A stretch of 49,890 nt of DNA, from contig SUWB01000021.1 in NCBI GenBank assembly GCA_015061745.1, positions 1 through 49,890 of the forward strand. Direction: 5' to 3'. The stretch is from Lentisphaerota bacterium. GTDB taxonomy: Bacteria > Verrucomicrobiota > Lentisphaeria > Victivallales > Victivallaceae. The notes below the pieces were generated by a model. The model was not told the origin of the DNA. It searched no databases and saw only the letters and a program-made list of their open reading frames with translations. A program made the position numbers and the translations under genes. Of this stretch, positions 8,123 through 16,038 are shown piece after piece (the first letter of the stretch is position 1; every line of letters begins with the position of its first letter).

Positions 8123-9963
8123 TTCCTGATAGTTTCATTCAATTCAAGTATAACATAAAACCCCGTCAGGTTTTCAGTCTTTTCATTGGTATAAAGGCGG
8201 TAATTCTCTTTGAAAATCTTACTGGTTTTGACACTGTCGAAAAATTTACGCAAATAATCCGTCTCTGCACCTTTTACAGGTTTGAGGGAGTTGGGAGTGG
8301 AAAGCGTGTACCCCTTAAGGATAAGAAATTTGATTTCGCGCTGATCCCGCAACGCGTGACTGACAGCATCAAAAGAACCGGCAGCAACGCCTTCCTCACC
8401 CCCCATTCCGGGGTCAGCAGCAGAAGATGTCAACTTCTTCTTGGGCTCAGGAGGACAGATATCAGAGGGTTCAAGAGAAACAAGCCACATCTGGTCAGGC
8501 ATAATCCTCTGGAGTTCAGCAAGAACCCGGAAGTAGCCCTGCTCAAAATTACCGGAACGACTGTGAAAAACCCGCTTTAAGCTCTCATATCTGTCTTTGG
8601 CAGAATTACATTCATTATTGAGAGCTTTGATTTCTTTGGAAGTCCGTTCGATGCCGGCCACATCCTGCCCGGCCTTATCCCGGCGGCCTTCTTCGCGGTC
8701 AAGGAGCTTGGCCACACCGACACCAAACAGAAGCAGACAAGCCAACAGCACTCCGGCAGAAGCGTAAAAATAAGGTTTCTTGGCATTAAGTTCATACTGT
8801 TTGCGGATAGAACGGGGCAGCAGAGAAATATTGATGGGGCAGCGGGTCACACTCTGCAAAGCGGCACCGATCAGTTCCTGAGACATAGGAGCCACGCTCT
8901 GCAGTTTCTCACGATCCACACTGTTTTCAATGCCCACCGCTCCGAATGTATTGAGGTAAGTCACAGGCAGACGGAGTTTTTCCTGGAAAAATTCACTCAT
9001 ATAGAGCATTGAGGAACTGCCGCCTGACAGGAGCACCTGAGCAAGGGGAGAACCGCCGTGCTGAGCACGCCAGACGTTGACAGAACGGCTGACTTCACCG
9101 TGGAGACGGGTCATAACGTTACGGGCGATCTTGGAAATGGTGGAAGCAAGCTCGGATTCAGGTTCTTCATAAGAACCGCCCAAAGCAACAAATCCGTAAC
9201 GGATCTTCATTTGTTCAGCTTCAGTAAAGGAGATATTGAACTCCTTGGCGATCTGATTGGTGATGGTATCACCGGCAATAGGAATATCACGGATGAAAGC
9301 ACGGTTGTGATCGGCGATCATCAAACTGGTACTGCGGCTGCCGATATTGAGAAGCAGTGTAGGTTCCTCTTCTTTGACCTGCACCCCCATTGCGGCGTTG
9401 AAAACAGCAATGGGAGCGATCTCGACTGAGATGACCTTCATTCCGGAGTCTTCGATCACATCAGTATAAGCTGTAATAAGGTCAGTTTTGACCGCCACAA
9501 ACATTGCTTCATATTCTTCTTTATTCTCAACGATTTCGGCTAAATTGCCGTCTTCCTGGGTTTCGATGCGTTTTTCTTCCCACTGGTGGTGGATCAACTG
9601 GTATCCCCATTCCACATCGTTGATGGCATAAGGAACGGTCTGCCGGGCTTCATATTCAACGATCTTGTCAATGGCTGAACGGCTGCCGTGAATGGGAGGA
9701 AGTTTACTCAAACGCTGAAATGACAATTTAGAAGGCAGCGTGATCCGCACCTGACGGGCTGTAAAGCCGTTTTCTTTGATCATTTCATTATAACAGCGTA
9801 TAAAAGCGACCACCTCAGCAGCCTCGCCATCCTCGGGATTGATGTCGAGTTTGCGGAAATCAAACTTTGTCATACGCAGAGAACCTGCGGAACAGACAAA
9901 CTCTGCTATCTTGAGATTAGTACTGCCGATATCTATCGTCAGAATCATATTATCATTCTGCAT
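8119..9963 (-). CDS. pilM: PilM-PilN fusion, Amuc_1101-like pilus ATPase-fold protein
   Basis: A 614-residue protein in two parts. Residues 1-370 form an actin-like PilM domain: DIGSTNLK near the N-terminus (phosphate 1), NIGSRSTSLMIAD (phosphate 2) and LLSGGSSSML (adenosine site). A membrane helix (about 395-415) follows, then a coiled coil and a PilN/GspL-like periplasmic part with RVLAELQRIMPDQMWL. Standard PilM is about 350 residues and PilN is separate, so here both are one chain, as in GspL. The chain would hold the cytoplasmic ring to the periplasmic Amuc_1100-like protein encoded next, with which it overlaps by 4 bp. No strong ribosome-binding site is seen, and an internal ATG at 9948 (MILTIDIG) is a possible alternative start. 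Confidence 0.85.
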   Translation of the reverse strand: MQNDNMILTIDIGSTNLKIAEFVCSAGSLRMTKFDFRKLDINPEDGEAAEVVAFIRCYNEMIKENGFTARQVRITLPSKLSFQRLSKLPPIHGSRSAIDKIVEYEARQTVPYAINDVEWGYQLIHHQWEEKRIETQEDGNLAEIVENKEEYEAMFVAVKTDLITAYTDVIEDSGMKVISVEIAPIAVFNAAMGVQVKEEEPTLLLNIGSRSTSLMIADHNRAFIRDIPIAGDTITNQIAKEFNISFTEAEQMKIRYGFVALGGSYEEPESELASTISKIARNVMTRLHGEVSRSVNVWRAQHGGSPLAQVLLSGGSSSMLYMSEFFQEKLRLPVTYLNTFGAVGIENSVDREKLQSVAPMSQELIGAALQSVTRCPINISLLPRSIRKQYELNAKKPYFYASAGVLLACLLLFGVGVAKLLDREEGRRDKAGQDVAGIERTSKEIKALNNECNSAKDRYESLKRVFHSRSGNFEQGYFRVLAELQRIMPDQMWLVSLEPSDICPPEPKKKLTSSAADPGMGGEEGVAAGSFDAVSHALRDQREIKFLILKGYTLSTPNSLKPVKGAETDYLRKFFDSVKTSKIFKENYRLYTNEKTENLTGFYVILELNETIRK

Positions 9964-9981
9964 GAGTGAGACCCGATTTCA

Positions 9982-10827
9982 TTATCTTCTGGATTTTTTA
10001 TTCTTCTTACTGTTTCCTGATTTGGAACTGCGTCCCAAATCGGATGCCGACTGCTCCCCGGCGGCAGCGGCCTCAGCCGCTTTGGCAATGGCGTTTTCAT
10101 CCAGAGGAGCAGGGATGAATGCCGGTTTTTCCAAATCAAATTCGTCCACGTCACTCATCCCCCAGGGAGAACGGGCACGGGAAAGAAGAGCACCGTGGAA
10201 AATACTGTTGCCGGGCACTTTACGGACAAGTTCACGGAAGTCCCGGTCAGCCAAACGGCCCTTGAGTCCGTAATAACCTTCGCCGAGAACGCCCCATTTC
10301 TTGTGAAAAAACACCACAGATGCGATAAAATCTGCAGCATCGGCCACACGAATATTCCGGGAATCTGTCCGACGGGGAGGCATAACACGGTCCAGAAGCA
10401 CAGGAGGAAGGTAAACAAAATAACGGTGCTCTTTTCCGTCTGTCTGAATAGTCCAAAAATCAACTTTAGTGGAAAACAAAGCCACAGGCACAGCATTTTT
10501 TTTGCCGCTTTCAAGAGCAACAAGCTGCACTCCGCAGGAAACATCGTCAAGCCAGACTCCTGTCAGGGTACTTTTACCTTTGCTCCGGGTTTCAAAATCG
10601 TACCGGGGAGTGAAAGCGATCTCAACAACTCCCCAGCGACGGTTGTGAAGGTTCAGACTTCCGCGGGATACTGATGAAACAGACCCGGCCTTGAACCGGG
10701 GAGGCTGAAGCATACGGAAGCCGACTTTAACAGAAGTGAACATAGGCCGTCTCATAGAATTGCCACAAAGTGCAACCCCTGAAAACAACAGCGCAGTAAC
10801 GCAAAAATATCTCAGAAAGACTTGCAT
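9982..10827 (-). CDS. Amuc_1102-like exported pilus-locus protein
   Basis: A 281-residue protein with an N-terminal signal peptide (VFLRYFCVTALLFSGVALC), predicted exported. ATG at 10827 was chosen because AGGAG lies five bases upstream. A GTG two codons earlier overlaps that site. The body is beta-rich and the C-terminus is a Lys/Ser/Arg-rich tail after an Ala-rich helix. I recognise no enzyme motif. It is the first of the six pilus genes, directly ahead of pilM and 24 bp behind secG, which mirrors the place of Amuc_1102 next to Amuc_1101. The assignment depends on that context. Confidence 0.6.
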   Translation of the reverse strand: MQVFLRYFCVTALLFSGVALCGNSMRRPMFTSVKVGFRMLQPPRFKAGSVSSVSRGSLNLHNRRWGVVEIAFTPRYDFETRSKGKSTLTGVWLDDVSCGVQLVALESGKKNAVPVALFSTKVDFWTIQTDGKEHRYFVYLPPVLLDRVMPPRRTDSRNIRVADAADFIASVVFFHKKWGVLGEGYYGLKGRLADRDFRELVRKVPGNSIFHGALLSRARSPWGMSDVDEFDLEKPAFIPAPLDENAIAKAAEAAAAGEQSASDLGRSSKSGNSKKNKKSRR

Positions 10828-10850
10828 ATTCACTCCTGTTTATTGATTTT

Positions 10851-11261
10851 TTATTTGGCAGGTGCAGCCTTCTTGGCAGCAGGTGCAGCCTTCTTGGCAG
10901 CAGGTGCAGCCTTCTTGGCAGCAGGTGCAGCCTTCTTGGCGGCAGGTGCAGCCTTCTCAGCTGTATCGGCGGCTTTTTCTGTCAGGAAACTGTCAACTTG
11001 ACTTTCCCCTGCGCCTGAAATCCGCACGCCGCGACCGATCAATGCAGCAAGAAGCAAAGCGATAATAAAGAAAATGGCAGTCAAATAGACAGTTGCTTTA
11101 GTCAGATGACTTCCTGCTTTGCCGCCGAAAACGGATTCGCCGACACCGCCGAAAGCAGCCCCCAATCCACCAGACTTAGCAGGCTGAAGCAGAATGAGAC
11201 CAACCAACAGGATGGCAGCGATCACCACCAGCACATAGAGAAAAACTGTAATTCCGGACAT
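10851..11261 (-). CDS. secG: Preprotein translocase subunit SecG with repeat tail
   Basis: A 136-residue protein with two membrane helices (about 5-25 and 56-77) joined by the SecG loop (LQPAKSGGLGAAFGG and then ESVFGGK). SecG assists SecYE in membrane insertion and export. Ordinary SecG is 70-110 residues. This one continues with an Ala/Lys/Pro tail in which the seven-residue unit KAAPAAK repeats about four times, similar to histone-H1-like or cell-envelope linker tails. It lies between tpiA and the pilus genes. The tpiA-secG pairing is common in bacteria. Confidence 0.93.
   Translation of the reverse strand: MSGITVFLYVLVVIAAILLVGLILLQPAKSGGLGAAFGGVGESVFGGKAGSHLTKATVYLTAIFFIIALLLAALIGRGVRISGAGESQVDSFLTEKAADTAEKAAPAAKKAAPAAKKAAPAAKKAAPAAKKAAPAK
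10861..10956. repeat. 21-bp tandem repeat inside secG
   Basis: Four nearly identical 21-bp units begin at 10861, 10882, 10903 and 10924, with a partial fifth from 10945. Only one base differs in the fourth unit. They encode the seven-residue repeat of the SecG tail. Such near-identity suggests recent expansion by slippage, so copy number may vary between strains. Confidence 0.95.
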
Positions 11262-11306
11262 GAAATACTCCTTTTTGAGTTAAGCAGCCGCGTGCATTGC
11301 ACCGTA

Positions 11307-12071
11307 TCAGCGGCCGATGGCCTCGGTGATCAGCTTGGCAAAGCTGTCAGCCTTGAGAGCAGCACCGCCGATAAGACCGCCGTCGATATCAGCCTGAGCG
11401 ACCAGTTCGCGGGCATTTTCGGGTTTCATACTGCCGCCGTACTGGATACGCAGAGCTCCGGCAACATCGGCACCGAAGATGGCACTGACGGTATCGCGGA
11501 TAAATTTATGGGTTTCTTCAGCCATTTCGGGGGTGGCAGTTTTGCCGGTTCCGATAGCCCAGACGGGTTCATAAGCAACGATAACGTTGGCCATATCAGC
11601 AGCACTGATATCAGCAAAACCTTCTTTGATCTGACGGCCGATCACATCGGCGGTCTTGTTGCCTTCGCGTTCTTCGAGGGTTTCGCCCACGCAGACGATG
11701 ACTTTGAGACCGGCTTTGAGAGCAGCTTTCATACGGGCGTTGACAGTAGCATCGGTTTCACCGAAGTACTGGCGGCGTTCGCTGTGGCCGATAATAACAT
11801 ATTCGACGCCGGTGCTGACCAGCATTTCAGCAGAAATTTCACCGGTGAAGGCACCGCTTTCGGCCCAGTGGACATTCTGAGCACCGACTTTGATGTTGGA
11901 ACCGGCAGCGGCGGCGACAACAGCATTAAGAGTGGTAAAGGGAGGGCAAACAACGATTTCAGCTTCGGTCACATCAGCGACGAGAGCTTTGAGGCTTTCC
12001 ACCAGTTCTTTTCCGGCGGCAGCATCTTTGTTCATCTTCCAGTTTCCGGCGATAATAACTTTTCTTTCCAT
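11307..12071 (-). CDS. tpiA: Triosephosphate isomerase
   Basis: A 254-residue TIM-barrel enzyme interconverting dihydroxyacetone phosphate and glyceraldehyde 3-phosphate in glycolysis. Visible signatures are NWKMN (catalytic Lys 12), GHSERR (catalytic His), AYEPVWAIGTGKTA (catalytic Glu) and YGGS with GLIGGAAL for phosphate binding. The ATG at 12071 is chosen because AAGGAT precedes it by seven bases and the family begins at this point. A longer frame reaching 12116 adds a non-homologous leader. It starts the transcription unit that continues into secG and the pilus genes. Confidence 0.97.
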   Translation of the reverse strand: MERKVIIAGNWKMNKDAAAGKELVESLKALVADVTEAEIVVCPPFTTLNAVVAAAAGSNIKVGAQNVHWAESGAFTGEISAEMLVSTGVEYVIIGHSERRQYFGETDATVNARMKAALKAGLKVIVCVGETLEEREGNKTADVIGRQIKEGFADISAADMANVIVAYEPVWAIGTGKTATPEMAEETHKFIRDTVSAIFGADVAGALRIQYGGSMKPENARELVAQADIDGGLIGGAALKADSFAKLITEAIGR

Positions 12072-12148
12072 AATCTTATCCTTAATTTTGTTAAAAAAAT
12101 CAAAACACTGCAACACCTTAATGGTGTCAATACAGTACTCCGCCTATA

Positions 12149-12177
12149 AAGATAGCATCACTTTGCCAATTTTGCAA
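12149..12177 (-). promoter_or_regulatory. Promoter of tpiA and the pilus operon, with overlapping inverted repeat
   Basis: On the minus strand TTGCAA (12172-12177) is followed after 17 bp by TATCTT (12149-12154), giving a leader of about 70 nt. An inverted repeat ATCACTT (12157-12163) / AAGTGAT (12176-12182) overlaps the -35 box and spacer and could be an operator. Confidence 0.65.
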
Positions 12178-12209
12178 GTGATTTTGTAAATTTATCTTAT
12201 ACTTTCACG

Positions 12210-12623
12210 CTATTTCCTGTTTTTTTTCACTGCTTTCCCCTGCGCGTTAAAAGAACGGCTCCAAAAAATCCCCAATCCGATCCAGCCGTTTGTTCTGTAA
12301 GAAATCGACACATCTTCAAGATCATCGGCATTGAGTTTTTTCAAATTCACCTGCAGCAGCCGCAGGGCGTGTCTTTCATTGATCCGGTGTCTGAAAAATT
12401 TATAATCCCCCCGGTTGGGGCGGGAAGAAGAACCGCTGAACACAGGAACATAATAAAAAAGGTATACACCGTTGTTGACCGCCTCCAGATTCCAGACCAC
12501 CTCAGCACCTGAAGATGATTTTTCTCCGGCAGCCGGAGCACGCCATTTCAATGTGGAAGTAGTACAGCCGGCACAAGTCAGCAACAGGATTCCGGCACAA
12601 AGGAACGATATTCTTTTTTTCAT
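12210..12623 (-). CDS. Small lipoprotein of unknown function
   Basis: A 137-residue protein starting MKKRISFLCAGILLLTCAGC, a clear lipoprotein signal with Cys in the lipobox. The start was chosen at 12623 because it gives this signal and overlaps the stop of the preceding gene by four bases (ATGA), implying translational coupling. The body has no motif that I recognise and resembles a short beta-rich domain. With the partner upstream it may form an envelope lipoprotein pair. Confidence 0.75.
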   Translation of the reverse strand: MKKRISFLCAGILLLTCAGCTTSTLKWRAPAAGEKSSSGAEVVWNLEAVNNGVYLFYYVPVFSGSSSRPNRGDYKFFRHRINERHALRLLQVNLKKLNADDLEDVSISYRTNGWIGLGIFWSRSFNAQGKAVKKNRK

Positions 12624-13195
12624 TTTTTCACCCTGACACTTTCTTTGATAAGAACAGCGATTTCTCCGGCAAGCTGACGCCCGGAACGGATAATACATTT
12701 TTCAAACCCCGCAGCCGCAGCAGCAGGACCGGAAGTTGTCATTTTTTCTTCCAGGTCATAACGTACCTGTCGGCTCTTTTTACCGCAGTGGAGCTGATAA
12801 TCAATGACCATCCTGACCTTGTTTTCCCCGGGAAGAATCTCAAAACGGAGCAGATCCCCCGAAACGGTCACATTATCTTCCTCCTTATTTTTCACCGGCT
12901 CAAAAGAGGCCGCCAGACGGCGTTTCACCAGCTGGGCGGGAGCGGAAGAAAAACGGTTGAATTCATCAAAAAAAACTCTCACTTTGTCATCGCTCCGGGA
13001 AACCATCCGGGTCCCGTTGCCGGTTTTGTCAGAAAAGCTCCGCAGTCCGACACCTGCCTGAACAGGGATCTTTTCGTCAAGAGAACACAAATCATAGTAG
13101 GCAGGTTCAGCATAGACGGGTTCCGGCAGCAGCGAACAGCCGCTGAAAAAAAGAACACCGCTCAGAAAAAACAAAACAAGTAAACGTTGAACCAT
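12620..13195 (-). CDS. Lipoprotein resembling PqiC/ABC-transport auxiliary lipoproteins
   Basis: A 191-residue lipoprotein (signal ending in FFSGC). After the signal it reads PAYYDLCSLD, then a beta strand, then RMVSRSDDKVRVFFDEFNRF with SSAPAQLVKRRL. That order (YDL, a Met/Val-x-R segment, Trp/Phe-rich strand, Pro-x-x-L helix) is the plan of the ABC-type transport auxiliary lipoprotein family (PqiC/YmbA), which bridges MCE transporters to the outer membrane. No MCE gene is present here, so the partner is unknown. The start has AAGGAG and the ATTATGG context. Confidence 0.6.
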   Translation of the reverse strand: MVQRLLVLFFLSGVLFFSGCSLLPEPVYAEPAYYDLCSLDEKIPVQAGVGLRSFSDKTGNGTRMVSRSDDKVRVFFDEFNRFSSAPAQLVKRRLAASFEPVKNKEEDNVTVSGDLLRFEILPGENKVRMVIDYQLHCGKKSRQVRYDLEEKMTTSGPAAAAAGFEKCIIRSGRQLAGEIAVLIKESVRVKK

Positions 13196-13230
13196 AATAA
13201 AACTCCTTGATTTCTGTATTCTGCAAACTG

Positions 13231-14598
13231 TTATCTGGGAATTTTCAATACCTGACCTGCACGGAGAATGGAACGCTCATTCAAACCGTTGCTCTGCATA
13301 AGTGAACGTAATGATACGCCGTATTCCTGGGCGATCGCAGAAAGCGTATCTCCGGAACGGATCGTATAAAGCTCCTCGTTGTCACTCCCCCCGGAAACTG
13401 CCGGAACACCCCTTGTGCTTCGTGCAGCACTGCTGCGCAGCGCATATTCCCGGAGTTGATTGTATCTTTTGGTCAAATCCCCCAATGCCCTGACCAGACG
13501 GGTATTTTCTTTTTTCAGAGCCTCAGTCAGTATGCGCTGCTTTTCCAGAGCATCTGCGGGGGGCACAGGGAGCGATTCACGTTTCAGATCACGCAGTATC
13601 TTGGCTTTGGCCATCTGTTTGTATCTCTGCACAGCTTCAGCATCAGGAGAAGCAGGTGCCAAAGCAAGAAAAGCATTATAGTGGTAAAGAGCCCCCAACG
13701 GATCGTTAAGATCTTCATCGCACAAGGTGGCCAATTTCAAATGGAGCAGAGAAGAATCTGGACGCTTGGCCAGCAGGCGGTTATAAAAACGCAGTGCCAG
13801 CTGAAATTCTCCTTCTGCACGGCAGCGTTCAGCCCGGAACATCAGAGGATGTTTCATCACATCTGAACTCTCGCTGCATCCACTCCCCAAAAGAAACAGA
13901 AACAAAGCAAAAAACAAAGGAACAAGACGATTGAGGACAGCCAAGCCCGCCACTGCGGCACTTTCAAGACGCATAATCCAGTTTCCCAGTTTAAGCGGAC
14001 GCCCTCCTGCGGCAAGAAGCTGAGCTTCTTCCTCTGCGGTAAATCCTCCTTCCGGCCCCACAAACCAGGCACGCACAGCCCCGGGAGCTTCACTTCCGGG
14101 ATCGGCCGGAGTCACTGAACCGTAATAAAGCACAGCACCGGAACGACGGACATCTTCCAAAGCCTCCTCAAGGCTCACTGGCGGATAAAGCTGCGGCAAT
14201 CGGGGATTGCCCGACTGCTTGCACCCCTCACGCAGCAGCAGTTCCCAGCGTTCAGGGTTTTCGCCGGTTGCAACTGAGTGTTCCAGAAGCAGAGGATGCA
14301 AAGCACGGACACCCAATCCCGGCAGCTGAGGCAGCAGAGAATCCAACTTGGCTTTTTTGGGAATGGCGCAGTAAAGATCCAGTTCTATTTCCTGATGAAT
14401 TTCGGGAAGCAGCTCAAGAAAACGCAGCTGTTTTTTGTCCACGACTTCAGCTTCAGCCCTGCCGCCCCGGCCGTCCATCACCAGCACCTTATCCCCGGGA
14501 CGGGCACGAAAAACCTTGAAGAGATGTTCAGCTTCCCGGGGTTCGGGCTGAAAAAGCTCTCCTGTTTTTCCGATGTGAGTATGAAATATTGTCCGCAC
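13231..14598 (-). CDS. rsmE: RsmE 16S rRNA methyltransferase fused in frame to a LysM lipoprotein
   Basis: A 455-residue frame with a GTG start and AAGGT six bases upstream. Residues 1-225 are a complete RsmE (m3U1498 methylation of 16S rRNA): a PUA-like N-domain, then the SPOUT knot with FVGPEGGFTAEE and LGNWIMRLESAAVAGLAVLN. Without any stop the frame runs into a hydrophobic stretch and lipobox, LGSGC at 237-241, followed by TPR-like helices (245-350), a coiled coil (about 345-390) and a C-terminal LysM domain (408-455). A cytoplasmic rRNA enzyme and a lipidated peptidoglycan-binding protein make little sense as one chain. Internal starts at ATG 13974 (M209) or GTG 13953 would each give a 25-33-residue lipoprotein signal, so two products from one frame are likely. 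A sequencing indel is less likely because both halves are intact. Confidence 0.85.
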   Translation of the reverse strand: MRTIFHTHIGKTGELFQPEPREAEHLFKVFRARPGDKVLVMDGRGGRAEAEVVDKKQLRFLELLPEIHQEIELDLYCAIPKKAKLDSLLPQLPGLGVRALHPLLLEHSVATGENPERWELLLREGCKQSGNPRLPQLYPPVSLEEALEDVRRSGAVLYYGSVTPADPGSEAPGAVRAWFVGPEGGFTAEEEAQLLAAGGRPLKLGNWIMRLESAAVAGLAVLNRLVPLFFALFLFLLGSGCSESSDVMKHPLMFRAERCRAEGEFQLALRFYNRLLAKRPDSSLLHLKLATLCDEDLNDPLGALYHYNAFLALAPASPDAEAVQRYKQMAKAKILRDLKRESLPVPPADALEKQRILTEALKKENTRLVRALGDLTKRYNQLREYALRSSAARSTRGVPAVSGGSDNEELYTIRSGDTLSAIAQEYGVSLRSLMQSNGLNERSILRAGQVLKIPR

Positions 14599-14649
14599 GT
14601 CAGACCTTTTACTGAAATATGTGTTTCTTAATATAATTTATATCTTTTT

Positions 14650-16026
14650 TTACGGATTGCAAATCCCGTTTTTCTGACTTCTGATCTTTTCATTGATGGT
14701 ACGTAAAGCAAGCCAAGCTCCGATGACACCTGAAAGAACATCTGCTGCCAGACGGGCCGCAAAAAGACCGTTGAGAGAATGGAAATACCAGGCGATCAGA
14801 GAAAAGGGGATCAAAAAGACCAGAAAACGCATTCCGTTAAGCATTGCCGCCGCAGCAGGCCGACCGCAGCCGGTATAGGAAAATCCGGAAAAACGGTGAA
14901 CTTCCACCCCCGCAAGTCCCCAGACGGAAATCATAATGCACCGGGCCATAACATTCTGGGCTTCAGGAGAATTGCAAAAATGAGGAGCAATCGCCCGCGC
15001 CAGCAGAGCAAAGAGCACCGCACTGCCCACAAGAAATACCAGAGCAAAGCGGAACGCAAAAAGCAATCCTTCCTTAATCCGGTCAAACCGGCGGGCACCG
15101 TAGTTCTGAGCAATAAAGGGTGTCAGGGTCATTCCAAGAGACATAGGAACCACAAATGCTATGGTTTCCAGCCGTCCGGCGGCGGTGCATCCGGCCATAG
15201 CGGCAGTACCGAATGAAGCTGTCAGCTTGGTAATGACGGTCATTCCCACAGGCATCATCAACATTCCCAGAGAAGCGGGGATCGCATAACGCATCGTCAC
15301 GATCCAGTAGTTGCGTAATTCAGGCACAGGGATCTTGCGGAACCTGATAAGGCGGTGTTTTTTCCAGAGGACATACATCGAAATGCTCCCCCCTGTGGCC
15401 TGAGCAAAAATCGTAGCAAGTGCCGCTCCCTTGATCCCCAGTGCCGGAAAAATCCCCCAGCCGAAAATAAACAGAGGATCCAGAATGGCATTGATAATCA
15501 TTCCCGTCATCATCAATGCACTTGCAATCTTATTGTCCCCCACTGAAATAAGCAAACTGTGTCCTGCCATAGCAATGGACGCTGTGGCACAGCCGAAATA
15601 CCATATATCCATATATTCGATGACCAGGTCAAGGACTTCGCCCTGAGCACCGAAAGAGCTGAAAACCCCTTTGACGCATCCCATTCCGACAATGGCGGTC
15701 AATATGGAAAAAAACAGGATCAGCAGCACCCCTGAGGTACTTCCCTTGGCGGCACGTTCAAGTTTGTTCCCCCCCAAAGCCTGAGCTGTGGGAGCACTGA
15801 CACCGATGCCGAGACCGTGAAAAAAACAGCCGATCAGCATTACCACAGGCAATGTGAATCCCATTGCCGCCATAGGAGCATCAGCGGCGGTTTTGCCGAC
15901 AAGACGTCCTACAAAGTAGGCATCGACAAGATTGTACCCTGAAAGAGCGAGAGTGGCGGGAATCATCGCCAGAGCGGTTTTTATCATTCCCCTGGCAATG
16001 GGGCCCTGCGTGTAGACTGCGGCCAT
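14650..16026 (-). CDS. MATE-family multidrug/metabolite exporter
   Basis: A 458-residue membrane protein with about twelve hydrophobic helices in two similar halves, typical MATE length and plan (NLVDAYFVGRLVG in helix 1-2, NAILDPLFIFGWG in helix 5-6, PFIAQNYGA in the second half). MATE carriers export drugs or cationic metabolites with H+ or Na+. Substrate cannot be read from sequence. The start has AGGAA and the TATTATGG context. It lies 12 bp after the SpoU methyltransferase gene and 51 bp before rsmE. Confidence 0.93.
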   Translation of the reverse strand: MAAVYTQGPIARGMIKTALAMIPATLALSGYNLVDAYFVGRLVGKTAADAPMAAMGFTLPVVMLIGCFFHGLGIGVSAPTAQALGGNKLERAAKGSTSGVLLILFFSILTAIVGMGCVKGVFSSFGAQGEVLDLVIEYMDIWYFGCATASIAMAGHSLLISVGDNKIASALMMTGMIINAILDPLFIFGWGIFPALGIKGAALATIFAQATGGSISMYVLWKKHRLIRFRKIPVPELRNYWIVTMRYAIPASLGMLMMPVGMTVITKLTASFGTAAMAGCTAAGRLETIAFVVPMSLGMTLTPFIAQNYGARRFDRIKEGLLFAFRFALVFLVGSAVLFALLARAIAPHFCNSPEAQNVMARCIMISVWGLAGVEVHRFSGFSYTGCGRPAAAAMLNGMRFLVFLIPFSLIAWYFHSLNGLFAARLAADVLSGVIGAWLALRTINEKIRSQKNGICNP

Positions 16027-16038
16027 AATAGTTCCTGA

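Noticed and set aside
11106-12149. 347-residue open frame on the plus strand
   Set aside because: Antisense to secG and tpiA, with no domain; a shadow of the tpiA codon pattern.
14599-14660. TTGCAA promoter for rsmE
   Set aside because: TTGCAA here is in the last codons of the MATE gene and is 21 bp from the nearest TATATT, too far compared with the other promoters.
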